NCBI GenBank assembly: GCA_914767715.1
Contig: OU612066.1
Coordinates: 27,130,283 to 27,194,282 of the forward strand
Source: Membranipora membranacea
Taxonomy: Eukaryota > Bryozoa > Gymnolaemata > Cheilostomatida > Membraniporidae
Direction: 5' to 3'
Length of the DNA: 64,000 nt
This document shows positions 20,201 to 31,700 of this stretch, one piece after another (position 1 is the stretch's first letter; each line of letters opens with the position of its first letter). Both the position numbers and the translations under genes were made by a program. The notes under the pieces were generated by a model. That model did not search any database. It was not told where the DNA came from and saw nothing but the letters and a program-made list of their open reading frames with translations.

Positions 20201-23200
20201 TCACCACTAGGTCCAGCTCTGTGAGTCTGTAGACAATATAGCTCAGTGTTAGCAGCGTTGCCTGCTGGGCCATTTGGACCTGGGTCCAAGACCCTCTATA
20301 TTCCTGAACATTTTGATCGTCATCCTATCTATTAGAATATCACAATGCGTATGACGCGTTGTGACGTCCCACAAGGTGTGCCCGTTGATTCCCAACGCCA
20401 TTAGAAGGTGATCACCTTGAAGGTTTGAGATACCATAACTTCCTCAATACTTGGATTCTTAAGCTGGAAATTGCTCTAATGATAGAATGAAATATGGAGA
20501 ATAATATGTGATACAAAATAGCAGCCTCAAAGTAAGTCTTTAACCACATTACGATGTAGCTTTGGTCACTCAAAGTCCATGATTTAATCTAGATATCAGG
20601 TACACCATGTCTTATGGCCATATGTTGCATGTTATATTAAGGGCTCAATTTGATGCATGCTAGATTTTGTGGCATGCCATTAACATTATACAGATAATGA
20701 GTGTCTGGTAATGGAATACCACATAATCTCAGTTGCAGTCGTCTGTGACATTAATCTAAGTGCGGGCCATAGACATAATTATAATCCCAGACTGGACACC
20801 ATACATAGCTGAAGTGAGTGAGTGACGTTACGACTTTGGATTGCGTAGTAGCAAGGATGCTATCATTGATTGAAAACCTTGGGTCTAAGTGCAGAGGGGT
20901 TGAAGCTTTTTTACATTAGCAATGTACGTTCATTAACTTGTTATGCTGCCCCTGCCTGGTATACTGTTTTATCTGATTTTAATAAGCAACGCCTTGAAAG
21001 CATACAAAGATATGCAACTAGAATAATTTTATCTGAGTTTAACTACGAAGAAAGGCTTGAATCACTAGATATCCCACTACTCAATGACTTTTTGTTTCAT
21101 CTAGCCTCAGCCCATTTTAGTAAGATTTTACACAATGCAACCCATCCACATCACTATCGAATTATTTTAAACACTAGCCAACGAACATCCTCTCGCACAT
21201 CATATCCATATTTGCCTAAGAGATGTCGCACAACGAAGCAGCAAAACAGCTTTTTTCAATTTTTCATGTCATTTTATAACAACAGATTTGTGTATGTAGA
21301 GTAATATTTTTAGTCTCATCAAAACTCTTATTTTTTTTGCAAACATTCAATTTTTATCATCGCCATGATAACAGAATGTAGAATAAACAATTACAATTAC
21401 AACTACGATTTGCAGGTAGATCAAGATTGATCGTATTTGCCTGCATGCCGGTTGCTACACGTTCAAACTCAAAGTTACGCTTTGACTGCTTGATGTGTCA
21501 AACTAGTCTACTTGTTGAGCAAAGACTTGCTGTTGTGGTGCAATGTTTTCCTTAATTAGATAACTCCCTTTCAACTGGATTATACCAAAGAAATTGGGAG
21601 TTACCCGCTCTCTGAGGTTTAGTTCAGAGAGTTGGCAACTTCCTTTACACTTGAATGATAGGGAAGAGATTATTTGCCATACCATTCAGCCATAAAGACC
21701 TAGCTACACATCAAAATTCTTTTGTATCATGATTGTATATGATTGTGTATTCCATGTTTCACTCGGACTAACTTTGTTTTGATATAATACTGTTTGGTTT
21801 TGAAGTTTATGATTTTTGTTTGGCAATTCTAAATCCTCCAAAATTCGGTAGGGTTCTTGTGCTGAAATATAAAGACATATCATACTCTTTAATGTCTACA
21901 ATCTTTGGAAAAGAAATTGTCCAGATATCTGTGGCTCTACCCTCAATAAGGCTCATCTTCTTTCGAGAAACAACGAAGAAAGGGTGGGTAAGCCTTGCTC
22001 AGGATAGTAGGAGTTCTCACAATTGCTGACATTCCTTTTAAATTGTAGTCACCAAGGATTGATATACTAAAATGTATACTCACATAACAGGAATAAGTAT
22101 TGTCTTCTCATGAACTTGGTATGAAAATAGGAAGAATCCAAGGGATGAAATCACCTGACAAAGTAACAAAAAGAAATACATCAACACAAAGTGTCACAGA
22201 GTTGTGACATTGACCAAACTTTGCATGACAAGAAACGTATGCGCACCAGTTATACGATGAGCAAAGCATCATTGAGGATTGAAGTGATCACAGACTGCAA
22301 AGTACCAGCTTGGCTGATCTGACAGCACCTAACTTGTTTCGCTGCTATTCGACCAACCAAGAGCGGTAGCTATTACATTTGAAACAGCTGTTAATTCCAT
22401 ATATAGTTAATTCATTGAAACAAAACAAGTGTAAAGCCTAGAAAACCTTGACATGCTTTTTGTGCTGGTGGAACGGGGGAATAATGATTGTCAACTCTTG
22501 CTTTGAGGCTGTCGAGTAAAGAGTTGTGCCTAAAAAACCTGGTTTTCTTACAAACGATTATGTGTTAGTGGTTACATTCTGTGTTACTAGATTCATGAAA
22601 GGATTTATCACATTTCGTAACAGGCAAGCAAAATCAAACATGGAAACATGTATGAACCAAGTTTTTTCCTTTTTTCTTGACAGCTTAAAAGAAGACTCTG
22701 GCACCTTCTCCGGACCTCATCATCAATTAAAGCTTGTCTAGGCAGGCTATTTATTCACAGCCACCTATTGAGGGTATTGATACACCTAAGAGCAATTTGA
22801 TCGCAATCACAACACACCACAGCGGGCTGGTGTACTATTTTGCCTGTCTTGAGATTGAACACACAGCGCACTCAAACTAACTGAACTTTCTAACTCACCA
22901 ATGAGTATTTGAAATGCTTCATAGTAGGATTGAGTATCAGTTTTATAGATGAAGGCACGACAGAAGCAAGTGTTGTAATGGCGCTAAAAAAAAAGAGGAA
23001 ATATCACATTGGAGTTTTCGGGACTTTAAAGTAAAAGAGAATAGCTGCATGCAATTTACAAAGACAGCAAAAATTGTTGACAAATTGATTTGTTTCTATC
23101 ACCAGCACACATGTGCTGCACAAATAGGACGCAAAATTCCTATGTATGATATTACGAGTATAGTAGAAGAAACCGCAACTTCAAAGCAGCACCATAGATG

Positions 23201-26200
23201 TACATTTATCACTGAGAGGATGAGTCAGGAATAAGGGAATACATTACAGTGTTATCCGAGATGTTTTGTCTAGAACTTGACCAAGGTATCAGAGAAAAAA
23301 TGAGTGAGCACTCACCATAGTGTGACTATAGTAGGTTGAGGCAGAATATTCTTAATTTTAAATATAATATTCACTGAACACCAAAAGTTGGATACCTTGT
23401 CCTGCAAAAACAAATCCATATGTGATTTTATCATGATACATGACAGAGAAATAATGTTGAAAGCCTATGATCGACAAATTTATCTTTAACTTGTTAAATA
23501 GTGAGCTATTTCTCAGGAAAACTATGAAGTCCGATAACTCCAGAAACCTACAGAACTCATGTACTTGGGTTTTTGGATTTAGCTTGTTCAAGGGATCAAA
23601 CTTAGACTAGTGGTGAGGGCCTTATTCAACGTGTTACCTCTGATTGGCTCCAATTAATCAGAGCCAACACATTGACTGGTCTGCCCTAAGCAAAACTGAT
23701 AAAATCTGGACAAATAGTGGATAAGTTTGGTGGAATTGAAACAAGGAGAAGTAGCTGTCCAAATTTCATCCACAGGAAGCTGGAAGAATAGCGGACAACT
23801 CTCTAACAGAAAACACCCCAGAGTTCTTTATAGCGGATATTTACATCTATCTTCACAAAAAGGTTGATAATAGGTCCAATTCTGATAGCATATCAACAGG
23901 ATGACACGATGATAAGATTGAGTTATGTACTATGATTCCCATACGAGTTAACAATACCCATATTAGAGCAGGAAATGTCTAATGAGAGAAGAGAGGCATT
24001 AGACGTTGAAGGAGCATTCATACCTCAAATAGTCCCCTGTTGAAGGGGAACAGTCTCTGTATGACTGACATTATATCATCTATACTTGATAAGTAAGGCA
24101 GCCAGCAGACAGCAAATGTACTGATCACCACAAGTCCAACTGTCAGAACTCGAAACAGTCTACAATATTCAAACATATACAGGCAAAAGTTAAACTCTAG
24201 GTCCCCAATCTCATTGCCCCTGACATCAATTGACTGGGAGTGGCACTTCACCTAAAGGTTATGTTGCAGATTTGGCTAGTCTGCTAGACATGCCAAACTA
24301 TGTTTGTTTGAAAGTTCTATGATGAAAATATTTAAATTTGCAACACTTCCATACCAACTTTCTACACAGACCAAGACTTTTGAAGCTTGTACGACGAGAG
24401 GAAACATTGGAGTTTGAGCAAACAAACATGACTACTTGTTTATCTTTGAATCAAGATTACTCAAACAACGGTATGTATGCATGTCGATGTGTAGTCTTAG
24501 TGCTCAGACAGCTGCAAGTGCGTGTTTGCAGCATCAAACTAGAAAACATTCATTCTAAAAATACTGTAAAAAATAATTTAAAGAATGAATGTGTTATATG
24601 GAAATACCACTAACACACACTTTAAGCCATCTGATCACTAGGGCTAGACGTTGTATGGACTCACCTATGGTGTAGAGGTTCTGATTTGTGTAGACATAGC
24701 CCGAGTATATACACGAAGAAAGGCATAGCATGATATAACTCCATCTGCTTGTAATTGAGTGCCAGAGCAAAGCTTACAGAACCAAGCACCACATGCTTTC
24801 TGTCTAACAAGGCCACAGCTAGTATGAAGAAACCAAGGCTGACTGTATTATATCTGAGAGGAGAGTTAGGGTGTTACATAACTTTTCATGGACATATTTA
24901 ATATAGAGTTATCTCCTTAATGTCAAAGAAGGGGAAACTTCTAATATGTTGGAGATGCTATACAATCTTGTATATCAGCATAATCCGTGTGAAACTGTGT
25001 GTCACTTTTAGTGTCAAAGGGGAAAATTCTCCAGTAAATGGAATCCTTAAGTGCAGTTCTCTTCAATCTGATGATAAAGCAAGTAATGCCGGGAATAATG
25101 TGTAATATATTAGTAGGGGCTCAACATCATAATATGATCAAGGATACTGGAAGTGGCCGTAGTCTATGAGTGCGAGTCCAGGATAAAACAGCAGACCAGC
25201 TAGTGTAGTCCAACTCTTCTACAACAGGTAAAACAATACACTGGTAAGTTTACACTCACAGCTAACAATGGTGTGGCCCTCATGATAATATGAAAATGAT
25301 TATGAATTGATAAAATGTAACAGGCCAAGCTTCATAGTGGATTGGCATTTTATTTGATAAAATTTCCGCGGATTGTCACATTCGCTAACGACTTTCCTAT
25401 TTGGGAATCTGATGTGACGGTGGGCATTTAATGACACAATATATAGGATCCTTATTGCTTACACTCATTTCACGATGACAGTTCTGTAGAAATGATGTAA
25501 TATCAAGAGAGCTAACTCAAGCATATGTAGGGCAGGTAACAGACTCACACACCAATATCAGATGAAATGAGGATTATGCTGCTCATATTGAGGTCGACTA
25601 GTCTGCTGCCAATAGAATTTAAATACATCAAAATCTATTGCAAAAGACTTTTATTTACTTTCAATTATAGAAATATCAACCAGCAGAAATCATATGTGAC
25701 TTACCTGACCAATCAGATTGGAGCAGTACAGTAGAGAGGCAGGAGTGTATAGCAGCAACTCGCTGACCAATACTATGAAATCAGATGTAAATAAATTAAT
25801 ATAAAATAATACCATAGTCACAGAGCAAGAACCATAAGACTCATTGCAGACGAAAAAAGGATCATATCAAACAACATGACAGAATGGAATACAAATAAAA
25901 CATACTAGTTGCTCCAAAGTAAGCAACATAACTCAGTTGGGAAGAATATTTGTTTTCCTACCTGGCAGGTCTACCACACAAAAAAAAAGAGAATTGAAAA
26001 TGAAATGAAAGCCTAAATAATTAAATTTAAAGTTAGTACAGTTATAGATCTTACCCGAGTATCGCATGAATAGTTTATGCTCCTGAGATTCAACACCTCT
26101 AGAATCGTACAGAGCTGTCCATGATGTGTTTACTCTCTTAGCACTAAAAGAGGTTACTAGGTTATTTGATTGCTGATTTTGAAACTTGAGTGGAGGCTTT

Positions 26201-27474
26201 GTGAGGAAGCCATACAATCAGTTGATGCCATTTTCTAATGATACTAAAAATACTAATCATTAAAAACACAATTAGCTGAGACTCTTATTGAATAGGAGGT
26301 TATTGCAAACAAGCCCACAATGCAACTTTACACCGAGATTCCCTTGGGGATCTAATCAATGTTTTATGTTTTCATGGACTTGATTTGCCTGAAAGCTTAA
26401 GAAAATTTCACTATGAGATACCATTTCACCTCTCAAAAAATCAGCTGAATACAAGCCCACCTATAATGATGATCAAGGCCCCCTTTGGTCGATGGCGGGT
26501 ACCACATTGTCCCATACCTCCTTACCTAACATTTGTCCTTACGCTAACCTCACACAAGCTGGGTTCTACAAGTATCAAGTATTAACTCACATTTGACCTA
26601 TGACCCAGCTATGATAGGCAGTAAGAGGTGGATAATCGATTCCCCAGTACAGAAGATCATTATCAGTTCCATTTTTATACCTGAAATAAAAAAGATCGTA
26701 TGCATACTTATCTCAAAATTACTGTTGTTATTTAACTATACCATGTATGCCCGACAGAGGGGTTTAATGTCAATTCAGGAGTTGCCGCAGGCTGCTCTTC
26801 ATGCTTTTCATCTGGCAGCCATTTTCAGACGAGTTGTCACTGCTTTCAGTTGGTTTACTGACTGCAGAGCATAGGCTGTATATACTTGATAGAATCTAGA
26901 TCATCTTACAAAAATAATTGGCTCAAAACCCGACAGCCTCAGAAGTAAGAACCCTTAGCCTTTTCCGTCCCATGAGTACTCAGGCTACATGACATATGGA
27001 AGTGACAAGCCATACTAACCATTGAGTGACAGGTATATTGACGGTAACCTCCTGCCAGTGTCTCTGTGCTTCATAATCTCCAAACATCGGACTCACTCCC
27101 TTTCCTGTATGACAGTTACGTTCGGTCAGTAGATAAGTATATACATGGTATGAGATGTACCAATTTCACCGGAATAAAATTTTTATAATCAGGCTTGCAT
27201 GACTTGTCTGATTTTATACAATACAATACCATTGTACACTATGAACAGAGCAATCTTAAAACCACAACCAATCGTGTAAATTGAGCGGTTGAGCAAGTGC
27301 AAAAAGTTCTTTGCGGTGAATGCTAGTCAGACCAAGGAGGTAGAGGGAGTTAGACCCTAATTAGGAGGGGTAGATTATTAACTGACCTGAATATGGAAAA
27401 GTGCTGACAATCCATCGTATGAAAAGTGATCCAGATACCACGATCAATAGATTGGTGTAATCAAAACTCTTCAT
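17275..27474 (-). CDS. ALG6: Dolichyl pyrophosphate Man9GlcNAc2 alpha-1,3-glucosyltransferase
   Basis: ALG6 adds the first glucose from dolichyl-phosphate-glucose to the lipid-linked Man9GlcNAc2 oligosaccharide in the ER membrane, before N-glycan transfer. Fourteen exons: 27387-27474, 27020-27104, 26591-26680, 26055-26143, 25705-25772, 25148-25218, 24665-24853, 24024-24159, 23316-23401, 22899-22983, 22084-22154, 19794-19862, 18645-18771 and 17275-17481. They total 1,461 bp and encode 486 aa, against about 507 in human. Family blocks in order: [114 protein letters not shown] and the hydrophobic C-terminal segment. The luminal Asp (GDYEAQRHW) and the HEK motif are present. Many hydrophobic stretches fit a multipass GT-C enzyme. 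ALG8 is excluded by the [12 protein letters not shown] block. The gene appears intact. Confidence 0.96.
18601..18627. repeat. (CTA)n microsatellite
   Basis: About eight CTA units lie in an ALG6 intron, about 20 bp downstream of the donor of exon 18645-18771. Confidence 0.8.
19893..20543. mobile_element. Foldback element with tRNA-like centre and TTAA flanks
   Basis: The left half (19893 to about 20225) and right half (about 20230-20543) are inverted copies of each other. Both ends read TTAAAGACTTACTTTGAGG going inward. Near the middle each half carries a tRNA-like segment: on the minus strand GGTTCGAGTCCCATC, on the plus strand a weaker GGGTCCAAGACCC. It can be read as two tRNA-headed SINEs joined head to head, or as one long-inverted-repeat element with TTAA target sites. 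It lies in ALG6 intron 11, and its edge is only 30 bp upstream of exon 12. Confidence 0.75.
20867..21410 (+). mobile_element. 5'-truncated non-LTR retrotransposon (LINE) 3' end
   Basis: A 144-codon frame ending at 21304 reads [31 protein letters not shown] and [14 protein letters not shown]. This matches the conserved C-terminal end of jockey/CR1-type reverse transcriptases. A short 3' UTR follows, ending in a microsatellite-like tail (AATTACAATTACAACTAC, about 21388-21405), typical of these LINEs. An in-frame stop at 20867 marks truncation or decay on the left. It is antisense within ALG6 intron 11. No catalytic core is present, so it is inactive. Confidence 0.85.
21561..21603. repeat. Small hairpin, TAACTCCC / GGGAGTTA
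   Basis: An 8-bp inverted repeat has a 27-base loop that is partly self-complementary. Related GGAGTTG/CAACTCC hairpins occur at 38707-38746 and 45745-45784, so this may be a small dispersed hairpin family. It lies in ALG6 intron 11. Confidence 0.5.
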
Positions 27475-28725
27475 CCTAGTCAGATTATCAAATAATCTAC
27501 ATTAAAAGAGTGCAGGCATGAGAGTGATAGGGCGAACATTGTTGCACTGAACCAGTGAAGAGTCGGATGCCTCCCTGTTTGCGCAACAGCATAAACACAC
27601 CAATTATGTCAAAATACCTAAACTGACAATACGCACTGATGGCTGGAAGAGATGCTTATTAACACACAGCAGTGGCTTCATGCTGCTGGGGCCCGCTATG
27701 TAGAGGTTGTACTAGAGAATGCCTCGGACAGCGCTTAACTTATGGTTTCTAGCTGAAAACCTGTGTGTTGCGAAATGGTATGCGCACCACTGTAATATGT
27801 TGTATATATTTCTAAGGGCACAGACAGCAGGTCACTGACAGTTGATTTGATGAGTTGCAGCCTTGTGTGGTTTGTGTGTGTTGTGGTGAATATGGGAAGC
27901 TTGCATGAACCAAGATATCGCGGCTGTGGAGCTTCTGTACCCGCCAATAACGTTGCTCAGATGAGTCACTTCTTTCAATCAAATCAACTGTCAGTGACCT
28001 GCTGTCTGTGCTAAGGGCGATATTGCCTACCTGCCTATATATATGCCAATTATGTCAAACAAAAATGCCATACCACACCACTCTTTAGACATCAATATAA
28101 ATTAGATGTTGATAACATTTAATTATTACTAATAAATTAGACAGTGACTAACAGTGGAGTGCGTGACTCCTTTCAGTGACTCAGTCCTCAATTCTAATTC
28201 TGCAAACCATCACCATTTACAGTCTCATGGAATGGGTTTTAAGCGTACTGCATTCAGGCCGAAACTGTACATCAAGCATGGACGTATATTATACCCATAC
28301 TATATATTTTCAAACCCCAAAATTGTTCATCCTTTGGAAAGAAAAATGTTTTTATTCATTTTATTTTTCCACATAATATCTTTTTCATTCTCTCAATCTT
28401 TCTGAACATTATTGGGGCGGTAATAGAGACAAACTTACCACATTAAACTGTTATAAGTTGCAGGCTACACTGATATCTTAGATAAATTTATTGACCCTAA
28501 CATTCAATATTTGTTAGCATATCATTGCCAAAAATACATTTGCTTGTGTTGTTGTCATAGAAGTTTTAATTGGATAATAAGTTTTCAGAACATTTGTTTG
28601 ATTGGCCAACACAGAAAGCTGACAAATACTTCCGGTATATTAATTGACAAGGTTAAAGATTGAGAAAATTAATCAGCATTCCACAAAAGATTTCCAACAT
28701 ATTTTCATCTCTCTAAACCAAAATA
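27475..28725. promoter_or_regulatory. Shared upstream region of the divergent ALG6 and TPD52-family genes
   Basis: The start codons of the two genes point away from each other across 1,251 bp, so this stretch must hold both promoters. It contains an inverted-repeat insertion (27812-28018) and a short repeat (27728-27805) also found at 40273-40348. I see no convincing TATA box or other core element. Confidence 0.5.
27812..28018. mobile_element. MITE with 33-34-bp perfect inverted ends and 7-8-bp target duplication
   Basis: Positions 27818-27851 and 27978-28011 are perfect reverse complements; the ends read CACAGACAGCAGGTCACTGA. The outer flanks repeat as CTAAGGGC (27812-27819 and 28011-28018), with the last C shared with the left terminus. 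Target duplications of 8 bp are typical of hAT and P-type elements. It is about 190 bp and has no ORF. It sits in the divergent ALG6/TPD52 upstream region. Confidence 0.8.
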
Positions 28726-31700
28726 ATGGCTGATATGGACACAACTGAGCAACAACAAGCAGGTACTATGAAGCAATCAGCAACATGAAGCTATATGCTA
28801 CCTTGGGATCTGTCATTGTAATCTCTTATACTGCTCCTAAATAATAATTTCAGAAGAATTGCTTGATTGATTGATTGATTGATTGATTGATAAATCTATC
28901 TATTCTATTGAGTGATAAATAAGCACAATTCGAATTCGCTCAATTAATCAAATCCAATTATTTCAATTGCTAATTATCATTGTTGCAATTCAATGTAAAC
29001 AAAGTTTGTGTCAATGAGGATATCTGTCACATTGCTTGCTTCATACCTTAATCAGGGAATTCTAAGTTCTCCCTGAATGATATAATATTTTTGAGAGGAG
29101 CAGATTTTATTCGTTGTTGTTTAGTTCCTCAATCCTTCCTGGTACCCTGGAAAAGGACTCACTCAGACTCTCAAATCTATTAATCCAAATGATTGAACGA
29201 TGGGATTTCATTACGAGAAATCAACCCCACAGTTCCAAAGAGTTCCACAAAACTGTATGCATGAAAGATGTGATTTTTGTCATCAGTATTGTAATGGAAC
29301 TGTCAGTATTCAATCTAAGTCATGTCAGCATCTACCATGGTGGCTGCTAAGCTATCAAACATCAGGCCTCATGGACCAGTATCCTTGCCTTTAGCTGCCA
29401 AGCAGTCACTTTTACTCTTAGGTGACAGCTCATTATGAATAGTTCATCTAAGCTATCAGGATAACCATACTCATAATTCGAGTACTGACCCTGTGACAGG
29501 CCTACTGTAACTATTGCATCTTCAAGATGTCAATAAAATATGGTGAGCTGTATCAGACCAAATAAACAAACTCCTTCCTCAACACTTGTGTAATATAACA
29601 CGTCTTTACAGCAAAGCTACAGAATGCTAGGCCGCGGTGTAAAGATTTTTTTTACCTCACTTCATGATAGCTTTTAGTTACTTATATTATATTGAGATAA
29701 AGAACCTCACATTATTCTTACTTTGGCTGTTCATAGAAGCTGTAGCAGCACCAGCTAATGGTCAGCTTTCTGCTGAGGAGAAGGAACTCAAGGAGAAGGA
29801 ATGGAAAGAAGAACTGGCCAAGGTTGGTGGATCAATATCTTCATTACCATTTAAAAATCTATATTATCATAAAGTCACCATAAGTCACTTATATATAAGT
29901 GAATTGCCGTGTTTCCAAAAATAATTTTTTTCGCATTTACAAGTCACCACAATCTTATGAGTCACTCCACATTCAATACCACTTGGGAGCTATTTCAAAG
30001 ACATAATCTTACAAGTCGCTATCTATGGCCAACAAAAAGGAAAACATGATTCAGACATAAGCTGCGTCTCCATGTATCGTTTTATAAGCCGCCTTCATTT
30101 ATCTGGTATGGTCAAGTGTGGTCACTTTTTTACAAGGTTTTATAGTACACTGTAGCGATAGGTCTGAATGCTAAAGCTATCTAAATACTTAACCTGACTA
30201 GCACATACTTTCATTCTATGAGGTAGCTTTTCAAGAAGTGTGGGGATAATATGTGACACTTAGCTATGTAAAAATATAGTATCATGAGTCATCGCCAAGC
30301 TTTAAATTACTGACACTGTTTAATCTGTCATTGATAACATATTAGTTTTTTTTAACAATCATTGTCTCTTATGTGTGACAAACCATAGAACCTGTCTGAG
30401 AATTTGTAAGTCAATCTATTAAAGTACAGCTGGTTTTCTGTTGAAATCACAAGACACCATGAGGAGCTATTAAATGTCATAATTGCATCTCGTTCATCAA
30501 GACCTTTTTTTACATTAGGACCCTCAATTAGAGAAACCTGTTTAAAATAATTTAGAGTCAAACACCCACTTTGTTTACTTGCTGTTTCAAGTGGTATATA
30601 TATTTCATGTTATGTTATCAGTATGACAAGTTGAGATGCGTAGACAGCTCCCCGTAAACAGTTAGTCTGAATTTTTAATAAGCATCTATTGATTTTGCAC
30701 TAGTCAGTATTTGCCTGATGAATTCGATAAACTTAGTCTATGAACTAAGTGTCATGGGCCTTGAGATCTTAGAGAAAAAGGAAATCACTGATACTGTGCA
30801 TCTGATGACTTCCATTATCTATATCTTCATAATGAATTGTTGCATGCTAAATCAGCTTTCTATAAACAAGCTGTACGTATGACACTCTATGGCCTGGCAG
30901 TGCATAGTTTTGCAAGCTACCTTACATCAGCTTGCTCTATGCTACACACGCCTGACGTGTGATGTCATAATGTGCATCATGCAGTAATGATCACATGTCA
31001 CAAAATCCACCTTAGCTATGACACAGTAATCGATACACGCTGACATTTGAGTTCGCTCCAACAGTTGCACATCCTGATTAATATCACAGAGTAAGGATAT
31101 ATCCACAGAGTTACTCTGTGATATATCGTTACTCTGTGATAATGTGATTCATTTATCAATGCGATTATGAACAAATGTTTAACATAGAACCAATATGAAA
31201 TCATTGATAAGAAAATGTTCACATGATAGCTTATTGTTATACATCTAAGTGGCCAGACAATGAAATTAGCAGTGGTGTCATCGACTAAGTTTTGTTGATC
31301 ATGTAGGAAGCAGTATAACATTACAACATTTTATGTAGTTAATTTTGTAACATTTATTCTAGACCGAAGAAGAAGTTGATACGCTCAAGAAAGTTCTTGC
31401 CTCCAAACAGAAGAGAGTTACAGACTTGAAGCGTATGCTCGGCATCGGTATTGTGTCCAAACTCTCCAAGGATATGAATGATGGAATCAGCAGACTGAGT
31501 GAATCCGAAATGTATGTGTGATAAAAGCATTCCCACAATGCACCTAAATCATTCCCGCAATGCACCTATGGCACTACAGCAACGCACCTATAGCATTCCC
31601 ACAATGCACCTATGGCATTCCAACAATGCACCTAAAGCATTCCCACAATGCAGCTGTAGCATTCCCACAATGCATCTATAGCTTTCCCACAATGCAACTG

